The notes under the pieces: generated by a model
Told to the model about the DNA's origin: nothing
Databases searched by the model: none
Seen by the model: only the letters and a program-made list of their open reading frames with translations
Translations under genes and position numbers: made by a program
Assembly (NCBI GenBank): GCA_001899255.1
Contig: MKVX01000018.1
Coordinates: 683,150 to 747,149, forward strand
Source of the DNA: Rhizobiales bacterium 62-47
GTDB lineage: Bacteria > Pseudomonadota > Alphaproteobacteria > Rhizobiales > Xanthobacteraceae
Reading direction: 5' to 3'
Length of the DNA stretch: 64,000 nt
Shown here: piece after piece, positions 17,575 to 26,827 of the stretch
Numbering within the stretch: position 1 is the stretch's first letter
Layout: each line of letters begins with the position of its first letter

Positions 17575-19077
17575 ATGCCAGACGCCGTGAAGCTCGGCTT
17601 CGTTCCGTTTTCGATTGCCGTGCGTGGCACTCTGGTCGCATTTTGTGATGACACCTTGAAATTCGGCCCGGCTACGCGCAAGGCGCTGGGTGCGGCGGCT
17701 AATGTCGTCAGGCGTGCGGCAATTGCAAATCGGTTCAAAGGCAAATTGGCGGCGACGCTCGATATTCTCGCGCCGGACGGCGTCAAGGCGGACCGCTTGC
17801 TTATCGTCGGTGTTGGCAAGGCATCGACGCTGACGGAGAAAGATTTGCTCCGACTTGGCGGCGTTGCTGCGGGCAAAGTGCTTGCAGGCGGCGGTGCGGT
17901 GACGATGTTTGCCGAATTGCCTGCCGCGGCGATGACTGCGGCGCAGGCGTCAAATGTTGCCGCGGGCGTACGGCTGCGGGCCTACAAATTCGATCGCTAC
18001 AAAACCAAAAAGAAGGATGACGACAACGGTGCGACACGCACCGATGTTTCGGTTGCCGTCGGCGATGTAGCGGCCGCGCGCAAGGCGTTCAGTCCGCAAA
18101 GCCATATTGTGGATGGGGTCGTGCTGGCGCGGGAACTCGTGAATGAACCGCCGAATGTGCTGTATCCGGTCGAATTCGCGCGGCGCGCCACACATTTGCG
18201 CAAGCTTGGCGTCAATGTCGAGGTGCTCGACGTCAAGGCGATGACCAGGCTTGGCATGGGCGCGCTGCTCGGAGTCGGGCAGGGCTCAACTCAGCCGAGC
18301 CGCACCGTCATCATGCGCTGGAACGGCGGTAAGCGTGGCGAGCAGCCGGTGGCTTTTGTCGGCAAGGGCGTCTGCTTCGATACCGGCGGCATTTCTATCA
18401 AACCTGCTGGCGGCATGGAGGAGATGAAAGGCGATATGGGCGGTGCCGCCTGCGTGGTCGGCCTGATGCACGCGCTCGCGGCGCGCAAAGCCAAGGTCAA
18501 CGCCATCGGAGCCATCGGCATCGTCGAGAATATGCCGGACGGCAATGCGCAGCGTCCGGGCGATATCGTCACCTCGATGTCGGGCCAGACCATCGAGATC
18601 ATCAATACCGATGCGGAAGGCCGCCTCGTGCTGGCTGATGTGCTGTGGTACGTGGCACAGAAATTCAAGCCGAAGTTTATGGTCGATCTGGCCACGCTGA
18701 CCGGTGCGATCATGGTGGCGCTCGGCACTGAGTATGCCGGCATGTTCTCCAACAACGATCAATTGGCGGAACGGCTGTCGGCGGCCGGGCAGGCGACCGG
18801 CGAGCGTGTCTGGCGCATGCCGCTCGGCCCGGAATACGACAAGCTCATCGACTCCCAGTCCGCTGACATGAAGAATACCGGCGGCCGTCACGGCGGCTCG
18901 ATCACCGCCGCGCAATTCCTGCAGCGCTTCGTCGACAACACGCCGTGGGCGCATCTCGATGTCGCCGGCACCGCGATGGGCGCGCCGAAAACCGACATCA
19001 ACCAGAGCTGGGGGTCGGGTTACGGCGTGCGCTTGCTGGATCGTCTGGTCGCGGAGCACTATGAAGCCCGGCGATGA
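17575..19077 (+). CDS. pepA: Leucyl aminopeptidase PepA (M17)
   Basis: Cytoplasmic two-metal aminopeptidase that removes N-terminal residues; PepA homologues can also bind DNA as regulators or recombination cofactors. The 500-residue protein has the M17 signature [12 protein letters not shown] near residue 345, metal ligands in [10 protein letters not shown] (near residue 264) and KGDMGGAA, and the N-terminal macro-like domain. GGAGG lies 10 bases before the ATG. holC overlaps its stop by 4 bases, an arrangement also known in gammaproteobacteria. Confidence 0.96.
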   Translation: MPDAVKLGFVPFSIAVRGTLVAFCDDTLKFGPATRKALGAAANVVRRAAIANRFKGKLAATLDILAPDGVKADRLLIVGVGKASTLTEKDLLRLGGVAAGKVLAGGGAVTMFAELPAAAMTAAQASNVAAGVRLRAYKFDRYKTKKKDDDNGATRTDVSVAVGDVAAARKAFSPQSHIVDGVVLARELVNEPPNVLYPVEFARRATHLRKLGVNVEVLDVKAMTRLGMGALLGVGQGSTQPSRTVIMRWNGGKRGEQPVAFVGKGVCFDTGGISIKPAGGMEEMKGDMGGAACVVGLMHALAARKAKVNAIGAIGIVENMPDGNAQRPGDIVTSMSGQTIEIINTDAEGRLVLADVLWYVAQKFKPKFMVDLATLTGAIMVALGTEYAGMFSNNDQLAERLSAAGQATGERVWRMPLGPEYDKLIDSQSADMKNTGGRHGGSITAAQFLQRFVDNTPWAHLDVAGTAMGAPKTDINQSWGSGYGVRLLDRLVAEHYEARR

Positions 19078-19526
19078 CCGAAGTGCTATTCTACCATATG
19101 CAAAACATGAAACTTGAGAACGTTTTGCCTCCGCTTCTTGAGAAGTCACTCGAGCGCGGTTGGCGCGTCGTCGTGCAAGCCGGCTCGGTCGAGCGGGTCG
19201 AGGCGCTCGACTCGCATTTGTGGACTTATAAGGAAGATTCATTCCTTCCCCATGCGACCTGGCAGACCAGCGACGCCGCGGAGCAACCCATCGTGCTGGC
19301 AGTGGAGCAGGGTAATCCGAACGCCGCGCAGGTCCGGTTCCTCGTCGACAATGCGGCCTTGCCCGCGGACGCCGAGAGCTATGAGCGTGTCGTGTTGATG
19401 TTCGATGGTGACGACGCCGATGCGGTGGATAACGCCCGCGCCGCCTGGCGCGACGGCAAGGCGCGGGGCTTTGCAGTCACTTATTGGCAGGCCGACGACC
19501 GCGGCCGCTGGCAGCGCCGTGAATAG
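19074..19526 (+). CDS. holC: DNA polymerase III chi subunit HolC
   Basis: Chi links the clamp loader to SSB at the replication fork. The 150-residue protein starts [20 protein letters not shown] and keeps the family motifs [31 protein letters not shown] and [10 protein letters not shown]. It is translationally coupled to pepA through ATGA. The psi partner HolD is generally absent in alphaproteobacteria, so chi acts through other clamp-loader contacts. Confidence 0.94.
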   Translation: MTEVLFYHMQNMKLENVLPPLLEKSLERGWRVVVQAGSVERVEALDSHLWTYKEDSFLPHATWQTSDAAEQPIVLAVEQGNPNAAQVRFLVDNAALPADAESYERVVLMFDGDDADAVDNARAAWRDGKARGFAVTYWQADDRGRWQRRE

Positions 19527-19561
19527 TTTTATTAGAATTTTAGTGATATTTGCGGACGGTA

Positions 19562-19573
19562 GTGACCGGTCAC
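19562..19573. promoter_or_regulatory. 12-bp perfect palindrome before the lipoprotein gene
   Basis: GTGACCGGTCAC is a perfect palindrome 45 bases before the proposed lipoprotein start. Its size and position fit a dimeric repressor operator. No regulator is identified. Confidence 0.4.
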
Positions 19574-19618
19574 GGTGACGCCGCAAAGAGATGATGGACC
19601 AAGGCTTCCACGACGGGA

Positions 19619-20194
19619 TTGAAGTTCAACGTGCAAAGACCCTCGACGCGTAACGTGACATTAATGGCTCTGACGGTTCTCGCTCCGCTACTCGGCGGCT
19701 GCGCAGGCGCCAGTATGTCCGATGTGTTCTCATCGGACCTGATGTCGAAGGATGCGGCTTGGTTTTCGCGTCCCGGTCGGACATTCATAAAAAACGTCTC
19801 GATCGAGACGCCGCCGCTGACGCCCGACAAGCCGGTTACGCCCGACGATCTCATCAGTGCGGACGGGCAATGCGCTGGCGCAGCGCCTCCTGCGGACGCT
19901 AATGCATTATCGAATGGGCCAGCGGCTGCGCCGACCACAACCGCTTCGGCAACAAGCGGGCATGTCGCGCTGGGTCACACGGAATGCGACGTCGTGCGCG
20001 GAGCCGGTACTCCCGATAACGTCAATCTGTCGAACAGCGCCGGTGAGCGGGTTGTTGTGCTGACCTACGCGCGAGGACCGCGTGCCGGGATATACACGTT
20101 CCGGGCAGGACGTTTGAGCTCAATCGAAAAGGCGCCTGAAGCTGCGCCGGCGAAGCCCACCCGCGCAAAGTCGAAGAAGCAGCAGACCGGTTAG
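19619..20194 (+). CDS. Small lipoprotein of unknown function
   Basis: The 191-residue product carries a lipobox, LLGGC, about 28 residues from the start, so it should be a lipid-anchored envelope protein. The body has an Ala/Thr/Pro-rich linker (about 80-115) and a conserved-looking domain (HTECDVVRGAGTPDNVNL, ERVVVLTYARGPRAGIYTF) that resembles small outer-membrane BamE/SmpA-like folds in outline only. The C-terminus is Lys-rich. The start is uncertain: TTG 19619 gives a complete signal peptide, while ATG 19664 would shorten it. No close partner; convergent with the ABC-F gene. Confidence 0.8.
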   Translation: MKFNVQRPSTRNVTLMALTVLAPLLGGCAGASMSDVFSSDLMSKDAAWFSRPGRTFIKNVSIETPPLTPDKPVTPDDLISADGQCAGAAPPADANALSNGPAAAPTTTASATSGHVALGHTECDVVRGAGTPDNVNLSNSAGERVVVLTYARGPRAGIYTFRAGRLSSIEKAPEAAPAKPTRAKSKKQQTG

Positions 20195-20239
20195 GTCTTC
20201 CAGCCTCATTCGTTGATCTCAGGCGAGGCGCTGACGATG

Positions 20240-22105
20240 TCAGTTGACGCGCTCGTCGGCGTCGGCGCTGGCTGTCAGCCAGGCATCTTCGGCGCGTTGC
20301 AACGCATCCGCAGCCGCGGCACGGGCCTTGCCGAGTTGCGCAGCCTGCTTGGGATCACGCTGGAACAAATCCGGCAGCGCCAGCGCGGCATCGATCTTGG
20401 CGATGATCGCGGTAATGCGTTCGATTTCGGCTTCGGCCTCGGCGATCCGCTGCTTGGGCGAAACACGTTTCTCGCTCTTCTGGCGCGGCGGTTTGTCGCT
20501 ATTGCGCTCGGACCGATCCCGTGTGCTGGTGCGCGCGCCGCGCGCCGACAACACCGCGCCGCGATAGTCGTTGAGGTCGCCATCGTAGGGTGTGACGGTG
20601 TGATCGGCGACGACCCACAACTGATCGGCGCAGGCCTCGATCAGATAGCGGTCGTGCGACACCATGATGATGGCGCCGGGGAACTCGTTGATCGCCTCGG
20701 CCAGCGCGGCGCGACTGTCGATATCGAGGTGGTTGGTCGGCTCGTCGAGGATGATCATGTTCGGGGCATGGAAGGTGGCGAGGCCGAGCAGCAGTCGGGC
20801 TTTTTCGCCGCCGGACAGGCTGCTGACCTTGGTATCCCCGGCCTTGCCCGAGAAGCCGATCGCGCCGACTCGCGCGCGCACCTTGCTCTCAGGCGCATCC
20901 GGCATCAGCCGGCGCAGATGATCGTAGGGCGAACCATCGAGATCGAGTTCGTCGGTCTGGTGCTGGGCGAAGTAGCCGACCGACAGCTTGTCGGCGCGGA
21001 CGATCTTGCCGGAAAACGGCGCCAGTTTACCGGCGAGTAATTTCACCAGCGTCGATTTGCCGTTGCCGTTGGAACCGAGCAGCGCGATGCGGTCGTCGGT
21101 GTCGATGCGCAGCGTGACGCGATTGAGGACCGGTTTGGCTTGATCGTAACCAACCGAAACGCCATCCACTGCAATGATCGGCGGCGACAGCAATTTCTCC
21201 GGCGTCGGAAAGGTGATTTCGCGGACATCCTGCGTCACAAGCGCCGTGACCGGCTTCATGCGCTCCAGCATCTTGACGCGGGATTGTGCCTGCCGCGCCT
21301 TCGACGCCTTTGCCTTGAAGCGGTCGACAAAGGCCTGCAACCGCTTGCGTTCGTCGGCCTGCCGTTTGGCCTGCTTGGCGTCGAGCATTTCGCGGGTGGC
21401 GCGCTGCTCCTCGAACGAGGAGTAGGTTCCCTTGTAAAGCGACAGCTTGCCGCGATCGAGGTGCAGGATGTGGTCGACCGAGGTGTCGAGCAGGTCGCGG
21501 TCGTGGCTGATGACGATCACGGTGCGCGGATAGTTGGCGAGGTGATCCTCCAGCCACAGCGTGCCTTCGAGATCGAGATAGTTGGTCGGCTCGTCGAGCA
21601 GCAGCAGGTCGGGCGCGGCGAACAGCGTCGCCGCCAGCGCCACGCGCATGCGCCAGCCACCGGAAAACTCCTGGCAGGATCGCGCTTGATCGGCGTTGGA
21701 AAAGCCGAGACCGCTGAGGATTGCCGCAGCGCGTGCAGGCGCGGAATGCGCGTCGATATCCACCAGCCGGGTCTGGATTTCGGCGATACGATGAGGGTCA
21801 CGCGCTGTGTCGGCCTCGCGCAGCAGGGCGTCACGCTCGACATCGGCTTGGAGCACGACATTGATCAGGCTTTCCGGCCCGTCCGGTGCCTCCTGCGCCA
21901 GGCTCCCGACGCGCCAGCGCGGCGGGATACCGATAGTCCCCGATTCCGTTGGGTGTTCGCCCCGGATGACCTTGAACAGCGTCGATTTTCCAGTGCCGTT
22001 GCGGCCGACAAAACCGACGCGGGCGCCGGGCACGATTTGCGCCGAGCTATGGTCGATCAGAAGTCGCCCGGCGATGCGGACGGATATATCGGTCAGGGAA
22101 AGCAT
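20240..22105 (-). CDS. ABC-F family ATPase (Uup/YheS type)
   Basis: Soluble duplicated ATPases that act on the ribosome in translation rescue, or on DNA for Uup. The 621-residue protein has two ABC domains and no membrane segments: P-loops GRNGTGKST (34-42) and GSNGNGKST (about 343-351), signatures FSGGWRMRV and LSGGEKARL, and a charged inter-domain linker (KQAKRQADERKRLQAFVDRF). A C-terminal Lys/Glu coiled-coil extension (about 520-621) recalls Uup. The exact subgroup needs a tree. Confidence 0.94.
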   Translation of the reverse strand: MLSLTDISVRIAGRLLIDHSSAQIVPGARVGFVGRNGTGKSTLFKVIRGEHPTESGTIGIPPRWRVGSLAQEAPDGPESLINVVLQADVERDALLREADTARDPHRIAEIQTRLVDIDAHSAPARAAAILSGLGFSNADQARSCQEFSGGWRMRVALAATLFAAPDLLLLDEPTNYLDLEGTLWLEDHLANYPRTVIVISHDRDLLDTSVDHILHLDRGKLSLYKGTYSSFEEQRATREMLDAKQAKRQADERKRLQAFVDRFKAKASKARQAQSRVKMLERMKPVTALVTQDVREITFPTPEKLLSPPIIAVDGVSVGYDQAKPVLNRVTLRIDTDDRIALLGSNGNGKSTLVKLLAGKLAPFSGKIVRADKLSVGYFAQHQTDELDLDGSPYDHLRRLMPDAPESKVRARVGAIGFSGKAGDTKVSSLSGGEKARLLLGLATFHAPNMIILDEPTNHLDIDSRAALAEAINEFPGAIIMVSHDRYLIEACADQLWVVADHTVTPYDGDLNDYRGAVLSARGARTSTRDRSERNSDKPPRQKSEKRVSPKQRIAEAEAEIERITAIIAKIDAALALPDLFQRDPKQAAQLGKARAAAADALQRAEDAWLTASADADERVN

Positions 22106-22205
22106 GCGGGGTTTTCACCGGAGCAGCCTGTAAAGGCAACCCGGTGGCCGGAAAATAAATGGAGGGCGGATTTCGACCGGCGGGAGGACCGACGGTGCCC
22201 GACGG

Positions 22206-22379
22206 TTATCTCGCGGTCTCGCGGCGGCGCATTTCGGCCAGCAGGGCCTCGATGCGGTCGGGCAGGCGGGAGGTTTCGGGCGGAAGCGATTGCTGCAGCT
22301 TGTCGCCAATAGCCTTGCGGATCGACGCACTGGCGTGCTGGTCGATAGGTTCGCTGGCTTTATCGGTCCGATCCGTCAT
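22206..22379 (-). CDS. Small NepR-like protein (57 residues)
   Basis: A short frame on the minus strand, starting at ATG 22379 and ending TAA at 22206-22208. The protein runs MTDRTDKASEPIDQH, then SIRKAIGDKLQQSL, then SRLPDRIEALLAEM. The IG-x2-L and P-D-R-x3-LL pattern and spacing recall the helical core of NepR, the anti-sigma factor of the alphaproteobacterial general stress response, although the usual neighbours phyR and ecfG are absent. The ribosome site is weak. The start lies 273 bases upstream of the ABC-F start on the same strand. It could instead be an unrelated short helical protein. Confidence 0.65.
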   Translation of the reverse strand: MTDRTDKASEPIDQHASASIRKAIGDKLQQSLPPETSRLPDRIEALLAEMRRRETAR

Positions 22380-22508
22380 CGCAGGTTCCGGGGCGCGATT
22401 CTCAAGGGATCAATCGCAACCTACCGGAATTGTTTCTCGAATTCAGCAGGCTCCCGTTGTTTTAGTAAAAATCGAATGAATCGCAAGTCATGCGTGTATC
22501 AATAAGGA

Positions 22509-22538
22509 GGCCCGGTTGTCCTGACGACCAACCGGGCC
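22509..22538 (-). terminator. Terminator after the His/Gly-rich secreted protein gene
   Basis: A 10-bp perfect stem, GGCCCGGTTG/CAACCGGGCC, with a 10-base loop. Read on the minus strand it is followed by TCCTTATTGA. It sits 22 bases past the stop of the secreted-protein gene. Confidence 0.65.
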
Positions 22539-22560
22539 CTCATCCCGCAGCGCCTTTTGC

Positions 22561-22836
22561 TCAATAGCAGCGGTTCACGAGCCGCCAGCGCGGACCCCAA
22601 GGGGTCGCAACCAGTCTCCGCACGGTGCAGCCGCCATAGGCGTAATAGGCCGGACCGCCGACAACGAAGCGCGGACCGCCCCAGCCGCGGTGCCAACCGC
22701 CGTGCCAGCCGCCTCCGCCATGCCAACCGTGGCCGCCGTGCCAGCCATGGGCTGAGGCGGCGTTGGGGGTCAATGCGACGGCACCGAGTGACGCCGCGGC
22801 GACGAAGGCCAGTGCGAGTTTGCGTAACATCATCAT
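22561..22836 (-). CDS. Secreted His/Gly/Trp-rich protein
   Basis: About 90 residues: a clear signal peptide (KLALAFVAAASLGAVALT, ending NAASA) followed by a repeat region built from HGWHGG and GGWHGGW units, then a conserved-looking C-terminal tail with two Cys (GGCTVRRLVATPWGP, LVNRCY). Three consecutive ATGs (22836, 22833, 22830) follow a GGAG; 22830 or 22833 has the best spacing. His-rich repeats suggest metal or surface binding, but this is an inference. Divergent from ndk. Confidence 0.8.
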   Translation of the reverse strand: MMMLRKLALAFVAAASLGAVALTPNAASAHGWHGGHGWHGGGGWHGGWHRGWGGPRFVVGGPAYYAYGGCTVRRLVATPWGPRWRLVNRCY

Positions 22837-23054
22837 CTCCACAGGTTGGGCGCATCGCGCCGCGAAGGGCGTTGGATCGCGTCCTGGTTTGTGGCATCGA
22901 GTCCGGACGCGGTTCATAGCCGGCAGGGTAAGCCTGCAAAGCTGAACAGCGGCGCGACCTGCCTTGCAGGAATCGTTCACCTGCATGAATTCCATGTCAT
23001 TTTCGCAAGCTGAAGATCGCAACGATCGTGGAACGGCTTCTGGGGCGTTGCACC

Positions 23055-23083
23055 TTGCCGATCCGGCATGGCGCCGATATAAG
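23055..23083 (+). promoter_or_regulatory. Promoter of ndk
   Basis: TTGCCG (23055-23060), a 17-base spacer, then TATAAG (23078-23083). It ends 39 bases before the ndk ATG, giving a short leader. Good match to the housekeeping consensus in a GC-rich genome. Confidence 0.6.
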
Positions 23084-23122
23084 CGCCGCATCTCCCATCA
23101 CCGTTGTTGCAAGGACAAGATC

Positions 23123-23545
<423 letters not shown>

Positions 23546-23552
23546 TAAATAA

Positions 23553-23577
23553 ATTGGGCCCGCGTCGCGGGCCCAAT
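23553..23577. terminator. Terminator after ndk
   Basis: An 11-bp perfect stem, ATTGGGCCCGC/GCGGGCCCAAT, with a GTC loop starting 8 bases after the ndk stop. On the + strand it lacks a T-run; on the minus strand it is followed by TTATTTATTA, so it would block leftward transcription best. Confidence 0.65.
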
Positions 23578-23627
23578 CGCTTCGGCCTCACGGCGCCGGA
23601 CAAGATTTCAGCCGAAAGGACTAGGCT

Positions 23628-24485
23628 GTGGACTGGCTTTTGCATGTTTTCGATCCGGCGACCATCTGGGGGATGGCCGCCGAGTTCGAGCGGGAAGCCG
23701 CCCGGCCCGAGTACTGGCTTGCCGTCCTCAAGATCATCTGGATCGACATTCTGCTCTCCGGTGACAATGCGCTGGTGATAGCGCTGGCTTGTCGCAGCCT
23801 GCCGGATCGGCAGCGCAAATGGGGTATGATCCTCGGCGCAGGCGCGGCGGTCACGCTGCGGATACTGTTCGCATCGGTCGTCCTCACAGTGATGACCATT
23901 CCCTACCTGAAGTTGGCCGGCGGACTGGCCCTGCTGTTCATCGCCGCCAAGCTGCTGCTGCCCGACGGCAAAAGCGACGACGAAATCGACGCCGCTGACA
24001 ATTTGGTACAGGCAGTGCGGCTCGTTGTGGTCGCCGATGTGGTGATGAGCCTCGACAACGTTATCGCGATTGCTGCCGCTGCCGATGGCAGCATCTCGCT
24101 GCTGGTGTTCGGGTTGATTGTCAGCATCCCTCTCATCATCGCCGGTGCCGCACTGATCATGGCGGCGCTCGACCGCATGCCGATCCTTGTCTGGGCCGGC
24201 TCGGCATTGCTCGGTTGGATTGCCGGCCACGTCATCGCGACGGACGTTGCTATCGCACCGTATTTGCATCAGATCGTCAGTGGACAGGTCGCCGTTACGA
24301 TGGATGCGGCCTCGTCGCTGTTCGGGCTCGCGGGCAGGGCTGCGACTGCAACCGACCTGGCCGAATTGGTAATGTCAGCGCTCGGTGTCGCAGTTGTTCT
24401 GACCGTCGGTGGTATCTGGCGTCGTCGGGAGGCTGAGCGGCTCGACAAATTGGCCATTGCCAGCCGCGAAAAGGCAAGTGCGTGA
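23628..24485 (+). CDS. TerC/YjbE-family integral membrane protein
   Basis: The 285-residue protein has about seven membrane helices and the TerC signatures LSGDNALVIALA and VVADVVMSLDNVIAIAA, where the paired Asp-Asn residues lie in the membrane core. TerC proteins export metal ions (Mn2+ in studied cases) or aid tellurite resistance; this subgroup is often named YjbE. GTG 23628 with GAAAGGA upstream is the start. An acidic loop (DGKSDDEIDAAD) separates the halves. The 82-base upstream gap is filled by the ndk terminator and is too short for a yybP-ykoY manganese riboswitch. Convergent with the barrel gene. Confidence 0.9.
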   Translation: MDWLLHVFDPATIWGMAAEFEREAARPEYWLAVLKIIWIDILLSGDNALVIALACRSLPDRQRKWGMILGAGAAVTLRILFASVVLTVMTIPYLKLAGGLALLFIAAKLLLPDGKSDDEIDAADNLVQAVRLVVVADVVMSLDNVIAIAAAADGSISLLVFGLIVSIPLIIAGAALIMAALDRMPILVWAGSALLGWIAGHVIATDVAIAPYLHQIVSGQVAVTMDAASSLFGLAGRAATATDLAELVMSALGVAVVLTVGGIWRRREAERLDKLAIASREKASA

Positions 24486-24525
24486 TTGGTGAACCCGCGT
24501 CAGGCGGTGTTTCCGTTCGGGCCGA

Positions 24526-25674
24526 TCACCATTTGAATTCGACACCAAGCGTACCCTGATGTGACTGCGCGGCGGCGCGCAGCCTGCCATCGTAGTTGAC
24601 GTAAACCCGCGCAGCGTTGCTCAGGAACAGCGATGCCGAAGCTCCGACGTCGGCGCCGTAGCGGCTTTCGCCGATTCCCTGCACGGTAATGCTTTGCAGC
24701 CCGAGGCTGACCGTAATGGGATCGAATGTCTGCGAGACGTTGTCGACGAACTTGCCGTAAGCCGATAGATCGAGAACCTTGCCGTGGAAAATCCAGTAGT
24801 GCCCGACCTCCGCGCCAACCAGAAAGCGTGCGCGCTCGGCGGTCGCGCCGCTGGCTACGATCGGATCGAGCCCGCCGAATTCCTGCAACGACCCGGTTGT
24901 TGTGCGAACGTATTCGAAAGCGGCCTTCGGAACGATACGGCTTTGATCGAGACCCCAAAAGTAGCTGATTTCGCTCAACAGGCCGTCGACCCGTCCATTA
25001 TAGCCGGCCTTGGCGAGTCCAAATCCGGTATCGCGCGACGAGTTGATATTGCCGAAGCCGTGCACGGCGGCGGTGGCCCAGGTCCACGGTCCCTTGTCGA
25101 GCGTGGCCGTGATACCGATCTGCGTGAGGTCGAGCGTCGCCGATTGCAACGCCAACGGAACGTCGATGCCAGTGTGGCTCTGGTCGATTGAGACGCCGAC
25201 ATTGAAGCCCGGGGTAACGCGCACGCCGAATCCGGCGACACCGCCGAATGTCCGGCGACGATCACCGACGAAGTCGGCTTGCGCATTGGTGCGTGCGGAC
25301 AAGCCGTAGAGTTCGCCCCATGTGCGATACCTCTCCAGCTCGGTGCTTGCGGAAGCACCTCCGCCCCCGGGATTGTTGCGATACGCCGCGTTGAATCCAT
25401 AGGTGGCCTGATTACCAAGCCGCTGCAGGAAGCTGCTGCCGAGACCGGTCAAAGCCATGCCGGCGGACATGGTGGCGTTGACATCGGTAACCGTGGGGAG
25501 CGGCGGCGGTAGCGGGGCTTCCGATGGCGGCGTTCCGCCACCGTTCGGTGGATTGGTAGATTGCGCAGCAGCGGGGTTCGATGCGACGGCAAGCGCGGCT
25601 GCCACCGCAAGCATAGCGCCAAACGGCAGCACCTTGCAAAAGCCTCTTTTGAACAGGCGTGCGCCGTCACGCAT
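24526..25674 (-). CDS. Autotransporter-type outer-membrane beta-barrel protein without passenger
   Basis: The 382-residue product has a signal peptide (ending PAAAQ), a Pro/Gly-rich stretch (about 40-60) and a C-terminal domain of about 280 residues made of alternating amphipathic strands typical of the autotransporter beta-domain, ending VEFKW with an aromatic last residue. No passenger domain is present, so the barrel itself is the product, perhaps a pore or adhesin remnant. ATG 25674 is preferred to the TTG before it. Confidence 0.85.
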   Translation of the reverse strand: MRDGARLFKRGFCKVLPFGAMLAVAAALAVASNPAAAQSTNPPNGGGTPPSEAPLPPPLPTVTDVNATMSAGMALTGLGSSFLQRLGNQATYGFNAAYRNNPGGGGASASTELERYRTWGELYGLSARTNAQADFVGDRRRTFGGVAGFGVRVTPGFNVGVSIDQSHTGIDVPLALQSATLDLTQIGITATLDKGPWTWATAAVHGFGNINSSRDTGFGLAKAGYNGRVDGLLSEISYFWGLDQSRIVPKAAFEYVRTTTGSLQEFGGLDPIVASGATAERARFLVGAEVGHYWIFHGKVLDLSAYGKFVDNVSQTFDPITVSLGLQSITVQGIGESRYGADVGASASLFLSNAARVYVNYDGRLRAAAQSHQGTLGVEFKW

Positions 25675-25860
25675 CAAAGCATGTCCTGAAAAGGAATGTC
25701 GCTAAAATCGTCAGCAATCGCGGGCAGGGGACCCGAGTTCTGCCTGAGCGTCAACCGGCGATCGCAGCGCTCTCTGGGCGATTGCAGGCCGATGTGGTTC
25801 TGTTGCCACAGACGTCGCGGCGTCAGGATACCACTGCGCGGTGTGAGTGATGAGTGACGG

Positions 25861-26784
25861 TTAGATGTAGCCGCGCTCGCGTGCCTTCACGATACCGACC
25901 ACTGTCTCATTAACTGGTGTCGGAACTCCGAACTGCTTGCCCAGTCGGGGGATCGATCCATTGATCGCGTCGATTTCGCCACGGCGTTTGGCGAGATAGT
26001 CCAGCAGCATTGACGGTCTGGCGTTGGGGATCTTGCCGCCGAGCTTGCGGATATGTTCGATCGGATCGCCGACGTCGAGTTTGATGCCGGCGGCGTAGGC
26101 GACGGCAATGGCTTCTTCGGCGCAGCCGCGCGCGACCTTCCACGCATCGGGATCCTGCATGATTTCGCCGATGGTCAGTTCGGTAGTACAGGAGGTGCCG
26201 GAGAACGTGACGTTCATGATCAGCTTTTCCCAGACCATCTGCTTGATGTCGTCGAACAGTGCGACCTTGAAGCCCGCCGACTCCCAAATCTTGGCGGAGG
26301 CTTGCAGCAGTTGCTTCGGGAGTCCGGCGTGGACACCGAAACGGATCATCTCCATGCCGTTGTGATGCACGTGGCCCGGCCCGCGCATCGATGCACCGAA
26401 CCCGCCGACAACACCGACCGCCAGCCGATCTGCGCCGACAATCAGTGCGGCGATCTCCGGCGAGCCGAGACCGTTCTGAATCGATTGCACCACGGTTTCC
26501 GGACCCAGCAGCGGGACGCTGGCTTGCGCGGCGGATTCGACGTCAAATGCCTTCGTAGCGATGATGACGAGATCGCATATGCCGATGCCGTCCGTCGTCG
26601 TGGACGCATGCACGCGAACGGTGCGGTCGCCGCTGATGCCTTCGCAGCGCAGACCGTTGGCGGCCATCGCCTGTGCATGATCCGGCCAGAGCGTGACGGC
26701 GTAAACATCATGACCGGCATCCGCCATCAGCGCGGCGTAAACCGAACCCATCGCGCCGCAGCCGACGATCGCAACTTTCGACAT
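25861..26784 (-). CDS. Ketopantoate reductase (ApbA/PanE) family protein
   Basis: Reduces 2-dehydropantoate or a similar 2-keto acid with NADPH. The 307-residue protein begins VAIVGCGAMGSVYAALM (Rossmann motif) and has the family segments KAFDVESAA, QNGLGSPE and the conserved Lys of WEKLIMNVTFSGTS. Rhizobiales often have several paralogues, so pantothenate synthesis is likely but not certain. Divergent promoters cannot be placed; the gene is 43 bases downstream of purN on the same strand. Confidence 0.88.
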   Translation of the reverse strand: MSKVAIVGCGAMGSVYAALMADAGHDVYAVTLWPDHAQAMAANGLRCEGISGDRTVRVHASTTTDGIGICDLVIIATKAFDVESAAQASVPLLGPETVVQSIQNGLGSPEIAALIVGADRLAVGVVGGFGASMRGPGHVHHNGMEMIRFGVHAGLPKQLLQASAKIWESAGFKVALFDDIKQMVWEKLIMNVTFSGTSCTTELTIGEIMQDPDAWKVARGCAEEAIAVAYAAGIKLDVGDPIEHIRKLGGKIPNARPSMLLDYLAKRRGEIDAINGSIPRLGKQFGVPTPVNETVVGIVKARERGYI

Positions 26785-26827
26785 TCAAAATCCTCCCGTT
26801 CTTGCTGGCGGGCTTGATCTGCGTCGC

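Noticed and set aside
19527-19560. AT-rich Irr/ICE-like element after holC
   Set aside because: The inverted TTAGAA arms are incomplete; the match is no better than chance.
22115-22330. 71-residue minus frame overlapping the NepR-like ORF
   Set aside because: Arg/Pro-rich composition typical of an out-of-frame shadow; the other frame has a conserved-looking sequence.
23546-23627. yybP-ykoY manganese riboswitch before the TerC gene
   Set aside because: The gap is 82 bases and mostly occupied by the ndk hairpin.
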